From Candidatus Caenarcanales bacterium (GTDB taxonomy: Bacteria; Cyanobacteriota; Vampirovibrionia; LMEP-6097), in assembly GCA_022447685.1 (NCBI GenBank), contig JAKVAO010000042.1:1-23251 (forward strand): a DNA stretch of 23,251 bases, read 5' to 3'. How positions within the stretch are numbered: the first letter of the stretch is position 1; each line of letters begins with the position of its first letter. Under the pieces are notes generated by a model. It did no database searches. It saw nothing but the letters and a program-made list of their open reading frames with translations, and was not told the origin of the DNA. Below, piece by piece: positions 19,602 to 23,251 of this stretch. A program made the position numbers and the translations under genes.

Positions 19602-20447
19602 TTACCTAATTACTTTATCTAAATTAATGAAAGCATTACTCTTAAGACCAGTAATAACTGGAACGTCTAAATTATTACTTTCTATAGCGTCTAAGTACTC
19701 TAGGTCAGCTACTAGTGGATTTGCTTGAATAGCCCCACCTTTGATAGCAACTTCCTTAGCTTTAGCTTCACCTTGAATAATAGCTATTGTCTTTTCTTTT
19801 AGAGCTATCTCTTTTCTAATCTGAGCTAACTGAGCCTTTTGAAGAGCAATTTGCTTTCTTTCAATAGCTTCAATGTATTCTTTAGAGAAAACAATTCTCC
19901 TAATTAGAACATCATGTAATTTAAAACCTGATTGAGCAAAAGATTCTGACAATAACTCTAATGATGTTTTAGAAACAGCTTTTCTTGTGCTTTCTGTATA
20001 CAATGCATCAGCAACCTGCATAGCAATTACTTCCTGCATAACTTTACCTGTTTTAGCTTTAAGTACTTGAGCATAATCAGTTCTAAGCTTTTGGTAAACT
20101 TCAGGTGCTTTATCATGGATCATTTGAGTTAATAAAGACATTTCAATACCAACGATCTGTCCATCACTAGTTTTAGCTACTATAGGATCACCTAGACGAC
20201 CTGAGTTCATTTTATCTCTAGTGAATGAATAAGTATTTAATCTTGTATCAAATACAATTAGCGACTGAACAAATGGAATTAAGAAATGTAAGCCTTCTTT
20301 TAGAGGCTTTTTCTGAACACCACCACTGATATTGAAGACTACCCCTGTTCTTCCCGCTTCAACTATTCTTACTGACTGAGAAACCAGTGCTAGTAAAGCA
20401 AACAATGATATTAATATTAATTCTTTTTTTAAACCTAATCCAAACAT
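19602..20447 (-). CDS. Prohibitin-like SPFH/Band 7 membrane protein (second of tandem pair)
   Basis: 281 aa. A single N-terminal membrane helix (about residues 9-25) is followed by the SPFH domain: VEAGRTGVVFNISGGVQKKPLKEGLHFLIPFVQSLIVFDTRLNTYSF, then VAKTSDGQIVGIEMSLLTQM. A long C-terminal helix rich in Lys, Glu and Ala follows (IERKQIALQKAQLAQIRKEIALKEKTIAIIQGEAKAKEVAIKGGAI). Prohibitins form ring assemblies that organise membrane and guard proteases such as FtsH. AAGGGG lies 8 nt before the ATG, so this gene uses a Shine-Dalgarno sequence, unlike the first of the pair. It lies 21 nt downstream of its paralogue and 4 nt upstream of hisZ. The pair may form a hetero-oligomer, by analogy with eukaryotic PHB1/PHB2. 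Confidence 0.9.
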   Translation of the reverse strand: MFGLGLKKELILISLFALLALVSQSVRIVEAGRTGVVFNISGGVQKKPLKEGLHFLIPFVQSLIVFDTRLNTYSFTRDKMNSGRLGDPIVAKTSDGQIVGIEMSLLTQMIHDKAPEVYQKLRTDYAQVLKAKTGKVMQEVIAMQVADALYTESTRKAVSKTSLELLSESFAQSGFKLHDVLIRRIVFSKEYIEAIERKQIALQKAQLAQIRKEIALKEKTIAIIQGEAKAKEVAIKGGAIQANPLVADLEYLDAIESNNLDVPVITGLKSNAFINLDKVIR

Positions 20448-20468
20448 ATTTAAAACCCCTTTAAAATT

Positions 20469-21362
20469 TTATAAATCGTTATCTATAACTAATTTCGCTC
20501 TTTTTCCAAGAATTTGTGCTTTCTTGAATTTTACGTATGATTTTCCATATCTATTAAGAGCATTTACTTTTAATCTAATCGCTTGAGCTTCACCTTCTGC
20601 TCTAGTGATAATCGCATCTCTTTCATTTTGTTTTTCAACAATAATATTGTCTTTAGTGTCGAGTTCAATTCTTGCTTTTTGCTTTTCTTCGATTGCGTTT
20701 TGGTAAGCTTCTGAGAAAGTAACTTTATCCAAAAGAAACTCTGTGAGTACAACTTTATACTTCGCTAATTTATCTTCTATCGCTTTAGAAATATTTTCTG
20801 CAATAACTCTTCTATCTTCACTATATATAGCTGAAACCGTATAACCAGCAATAACTTCTCTAACTATGCTTCTAACAGCTGGGTTGATGATCTTGTTTAC
20901 ATATGAGTTGTAAGAATCTTTACCAAGTTCTTTATGTAACCACCATAATTCTTTGAAGTCTGGTCTTGCTCTAACAGTTACATCTACAGAAATTCCTTGT
21001 CCATCAGCGGTTAGTGTGTCGATCGAATTGCCAAGAATTCTTGCGCTACTATTTCTAGATCTCTCTGAGTCATCACTAAACATGTAACTAATTTCACGAA
21101 CATCATATACTACAGCTTGTTCTACAAGCGGAACTATGAATTGAATACCTTCCTCCAGTACTCTTTCTTGCATACCAAGCACTCTATTGAAAATAACGGC
21201 CCTTTGACCTGCACCGACTAAGACCAAAATATTTGGAATAATAAAGATCAAAACTAAAATTATCGCAAGTTTTATCTTATTCTTATTAAGGAAATCATCT
21301 GGGTCAAAGGAGTTCCTTTTATTGTTGGAACTGAAGAAATCTGAAAGATTTGGGTTATTCAT
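20469..21362 (-). CDS. Prohibitin-like SPFH/Band 7 membrane protein (first of tandem pair)
   Basis: 297 aa. A polar N-terminus of about 28 residues (Asn/Ser/Asp-rich) precedes one membrane helix (about 31-50, KLAIILVLIFIIPNILVLVG). The SPFH domain then runs GAGQRAVIFNRVLGMQERVLEEGIQFIVPLVEQAVVYDVREISYMF, with LTADGQGISVDVTVRARP. The helical tail carries EEKQKARIELDTKDNIIVEKQNERDAIITRAEGEAQAIRL, typical of prohibitins and stomatins. It is a distinct paralogue of the following gene, not a recent duplicate, because alignment is loose outside core motifs. It heads the operon prohibitin-prohibitin-hisZ-hisG and is divergent from GAPDH with 47 nt between. TATCAT on the minus strand ends 10 nt before the ATG; there is no Shine-Dalgarno sequence. 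Confidence 0.9.
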   Translation of the reverse strand: MNNPNLSDFFSSNNKRNSFDPDDFLNKNKIKLAIILVLIFIIPNILVLVGAGQRAVIFNRVLGMQERVLEEGIQFIVPLVEQAVVYDVREISYMFSDDSERSRNSSARILGNSIDTLTADGQGISVDVTVRARPDFKELWWLHKELGKDSYNSYVNKIINPAVRSIVREVIAGYTVSAIYSEDRRVIAENISKAIEDKLAKYKVVLTEFLLDKVTFSEAYQNAIEEKQKARIELDTKDNIIVEKQNERDAIITRAEGEAQAIRLKVNALNRYGKSYVKFKKAQILGKRAKLVIDNDL

Positions 21363-21372
21363 ACAAAAAACA

Positions 21373-21401
21373 ATGATAACACTAAAATTTTGTTTTATAA
21401 T
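21373..21401. promoter_or_regulatory. Divergent -10 boxes between the prohibitin gene and GAPDH
   Basis: On the plus strand TATAAT (21396-21401) ends 8 nt before the GAPDH ATG. On the minus strand TATCAT (plus 21373-21378) ends 10 nt before the prohibitin ATG. Neither gene has a Shine-Dalgarno sequence, and the gap is only 47 nt, so both transcripts would be leaderless or nearly so. Confidence 0.45.
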
Positions 21402-21409
21402 TTATCTCT

Positions 21410-22438
21410 ATGAGTAAAGTAAAAGTAGGTATTAATGGTTTTGGACGTATCGGTAGAAACGTATTCCGTGTCCTGAATGAAAATTTTGTTGATCAGATTG
21501 AGGTTCTTGTAATCAATGATCCATTCTCTGATCCAGAAGCTTCAGCACATTTAATTAAATTTGACAGCATCTTAGGAAGATTTCCTGGTGAGGTTAGTGC
21601 TGATGAAACTTCTATATCTGTAAACGGTAGAACTTCAAAGTTCACTAAAGAAAAAGAATTAGCTAAATTAAACTGGGGAGCTCAAGGTGTTGATGTTGTT
21701 CTTGAGTGTTCTGGTGTATTCACTGATGGTGAAAAAGCTAAAGATCATTTAGCTGCAGGTGCTAAGAAAGTATTAATCTCAGCTCCAGCTAAAAATGAAG
21801 ACATCACTATTGTTTTAGGTGTTAACGAAGATAAGTATGATCCAGCTAGCCACAACATTATCTCTAATGCTAGTTGTACTACTAACTGTTTAGCTCCTGT
21901 AACTAAAGTTTTAGATGATAACTTCACAATTCTTAACGGTATGATGACTACAATTCACGCCTACACTTCAGATCAGAGATTACTAGATAACGCTCACAAG
22001 GACCCTAGAAGATCTAGAGCTGCTGGAATGTCTATGATCCCTACAACAACTGGTGCTGCAAAAGCTATTGGTTTAGTATTACCTCATCTTCAAGGTAAAT
22101 TAAATGGTTACGCAATGAGAGTTCCAACTCCTAACGTTTCTGTTGTTGATACTGTATTTAGTTTCGAGAAAGCGGTTTCTAAAGAACAAGTAAATGAAGT
22201 ACTTAAGTCTGCTGCACAAACTACCTTAAAAGGTATCTTAGATTACACTGACGCTCCATTAGTTTCTATCGACTTTAAAGGTGATTCACACTCTTCTATC
22301 GTTGATGGTTCTATGACTATGGTTCTTGCTGATACACAAGTTAAAGTACTTTCTTGGTATGACAATGAGTATGGTTACTCTAACAGACTTTGTGATTTGG
22401 CTGTATTAGTTGGTTCTAAGTTACCAGTAGCTGCTTAG
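21410..22438 (+). CDS. gap: Glyceraldehyde-3-phosphate dehydrogenase (phosphorylating)
   Basis: Interconverts glyceraldehyde 3-phosphate and 1,3-bisphosphoglycerate in glycolysis or gluconeogenesis; a cytosolic tetramer of 342 aa. The Rossmann start VKVGINGFGRIGRNVFR is intact. The active site SNASCTTNCLAP places the catalytic Cys at 156 and TTIHAYTSDQ the His at 183. The C-terminal SWYDNEYGYSNRLCDLA is typical. Cofactor clues are mixed: NDP at 36-38 keeps the Asp favouring NAD, but the LP pair common in NAD-specific enzymes is replaced by Asn194-Ala195 (LLDNAHKDP), so NADP use cannot be excluded. A perfect TATAAT 8 nt before the ATG and no Shine-Dalgarno sequence suggest strong leaderless expression. 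A terminator lies at 22582-22616. Confidence 0.97.
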   Translation: MSKVKVGINGFGRIGRNVFRVLNENFVDQIEVLVINDPFSDPEASAHLIKFDSILGRFPGEVSADETSISVNGRTSKFTKEKELAKLNWGAQGVDVVLECSGVFTDGEKAKDHLAAGAKKVLISAPAKNEDITIVLGVNEDKYDPASHNIISNASCTTNCLAPVTKVLDDNFTILNGMMTTIHAYTSDQRLLDNAHKDPRRSRAAGMSMIPTTTGAAKAIGLVLPHLQGKLNGYAMRVPTPNVSVVDTVFSFEKAVSKEQVNEVLKSAAQTTLKGILDYTDAPLVSIDFKGDSHSSIVDGSMTMVLADTQVKVLSWYDNEYGYSNRLCDLAVLVGSKLPVAA

Positions 22439-22467
22439 AGCATCATCTTTTGACTTTATACTGCGTT

Positions 22468-22571
22468 ATTTAAGTTTTTCAAATTTATCATTGACCTAAG
22501 TCAACTCAAAATTTTCAAAACTTAAATGCCTTGTCTAAAATCAAAATCTAATACTGTAAGTCATTTTGATT
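22468..22571 (+). other. Large hairpins in the GAPDH 3' region
   Basis: ATTTAAGTTTT (22468-22478) pairs with AAAACTTAAAT (22517-22527); the enclosed loop holds TTGAC-CTAA-GTCAA (22491-22504). A second pair, AATCAAAA (22539-22546) with TTTTGATT (22564-22571), follows. They precede the terminator and may protect the GAPDH mRNA end or belong to a small RNA. Confidence 0.35.
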
Positions 22572-22581
22572 ATATTTAAAG

Positions 22582-22616
22582 GAACTGAATCTTATTTATG
22601 GATTCAGTTCTTTTTT
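22582..22616 (+). terminator. Intrinsic terminator downstream of GAPDH, shared with a convergent gene end
   Basis: GAACTGAATC (22582-22591) pairs perfectly with GATTCAGTTC (22601-22610) around a 9-nt loop, followed by six T. On the minus strand the stop codon of the methyltransferase (22604-22606) lies inside the 3' arm, so that gene's end overlaps the terminator. Confidence 0.9.
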
Positions 22617-23234
22617 ATTATGAATAAATTATATAAGGGTTCTTCAACACTAAGATCTTCTCTGTGTTTATAGTCATTTGAAATTGAATTATACTTTTCA
22701 TCTGGGTTGTTTATGATTAAAGCTCCACCAGGTTTTAGTCTTTCTAATAATGGGTATATAATACTATCAAAAAAATATCTAGTATTTTCATTATCTTGCC
22801 ATGATAGTTGATCTATACCACTCATGAAAATTATATGGTCAGATGCTTCTAAATTTTGAATATAATCATTGATTGATGTATAGGCTATTTCGGTAGGAAT
22901 AGATTCTGTATTTTCTAACTCTGCTAATATTTTCTGGCTTTGATCTTCAGCTATAGTTAATTTTGAACCAAGAAGTTCGTGTTCATGAACTTCTTGGTAA
23001 TTTTTTGATTGGAACTTAAGCAAGTTTTGAGCTAGAGTGTTTTGCCCATGGTTTTCAACGGCAATATATTTTTTAGCTTTTCCTATTTGAGCGATACTTA
23101 AAGCTGTAAATGGTGATTTACCGGCTCCAAGATCAATAAAGGTTTTTGATTCTATTAAGTTACCAAAAGTCTGATTATAGTGGACTGAAAATTTAAACCA
23201 AAAATTTTTTTTTAGAAGGTGTGAAAGTTTCCAT
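22604..23234 (-). CDS. Class I SAM-dependent methyltransferase, frame broken at a run of nine A
   Basis: The minus strand starts METFTPSK at ATG 23234 and enters a run of nine A (plus-strand T at 23205-23213). In the starting frame a stop follows within a few codons. With eight A, the frame continues as FWFKFSVHYNQTF and on to the stop at 22604, for a product of 209 aa. Motif I is FIDLGAGKSPF; the acidic end of the second strand is YIAVENHG; DHIIFMSGID and LKPGGALIINNPDE are motif IV- and motif V/VI-like. So this is a real methyltransferase family gene. The break could be a sequencing error in a homopolymer, a pseudogene mutation, phase variation or transcriptional slippage. Starting at the in-frame TTG (23023) would remove the SAM motif and is unlikely. 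Substrate unknown. Confidence 0.65.
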
Positions 23235-23251
23235 TAACTATTTAAAATTTT

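Noticed and set aside
23021..23023. TTG start for a 139-aa methyltransferase
   Set aside because: It would drop motif I (FIDLGAGKSPF), which is encoded upstream in the same frame, so the gene must begin further upstream.
1..23251. CRISPR array, insertion sequence or prophage
   Set aside because: No regularly spaced repeats, transposase, integrase or phage structural genes were seen; the hydrolase-like pair alone does not make a prophage.

Overview
The window reads as about 23 kb of chromosome from an AT-rich (roughly one-third G+C by eye), gene-dense Gram-negative bacterium. KdsA (Kdo synthesis) implies an outer membrane with Kdo-containing lipopolysaccharide. The rest of the recognisable set is housekeeping: trmH, trpS, valS, plsY, hisZ with short-form hisG, and GAPDH. 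I see no rRNA, tRNA, transposase, integrase or CRISPR array. The taxon cannot be fixed from sequence alone. Gene content and composition would fit a non-photosynthetic relative of Cyanobacteria (Melainabacteria/Vampirovibrionia type), but this is a low-confidence guess.

Layout. 1-2231: end of an unknown gene, kdsA (+), a small helical protein (-) and trmH (+). 2277-4602 (-): trpS followed by two overlapping unknown genes. 4857-6040 (+): an unknown 109-aa protein, an exported His-rich metal-binding protein and a small membrane protein. 6024-7318 (-): a secreted protein and a small ATP-grasp enzyme. 7348-8607 (+): a soluble histidine kinase. 8696-14975 (-): valS, an unknown 389-aa protein, a TPR-like small exported protein, plsY, a YgjP-like metallopeptidase and two tiny proteins (48 and 74 aa). 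15168-17676 (+): two proteins without signal peptides that end in peptidoglycan-hydrolase-like domains, followed by a compact, heavily structured element. 17907-21362 (-): two tandem prohibitin-like SPFH proteins, hisZ, hisG. 21410-22438 (+): GAPDH. 22604-23234 (-): a methyltransferase whose frame is broken at a run of nine A.

Two start-site styles coexist. Most genes that head a transcription unit (kdsA, trpS, valS, plsY, the TPR gene, the two tiny genes, the first prohibitin gene, GAPDH) have no Shine-Dalgarno sequence and carry a TAnnnT -10-like hexamer ending only 6-10 nt before the ATG, as expected for leaderless mRNAs. Downstream operon genes and several lineage-specific genes (113-aa, 109-aa, His-rich and both hydrolase-like genes) have clear Shine-Dalgarno sequences. 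These Shine-Dalgarno sequences move several starts downstream of the longest reading frame.

The least explained parts are the hydrolase-like pair with its repeated leader motif, the multi-helix element at 17663-17817, the apparent leaderless/Shine-Dalgarno split, and several small proteins I do not recognise.
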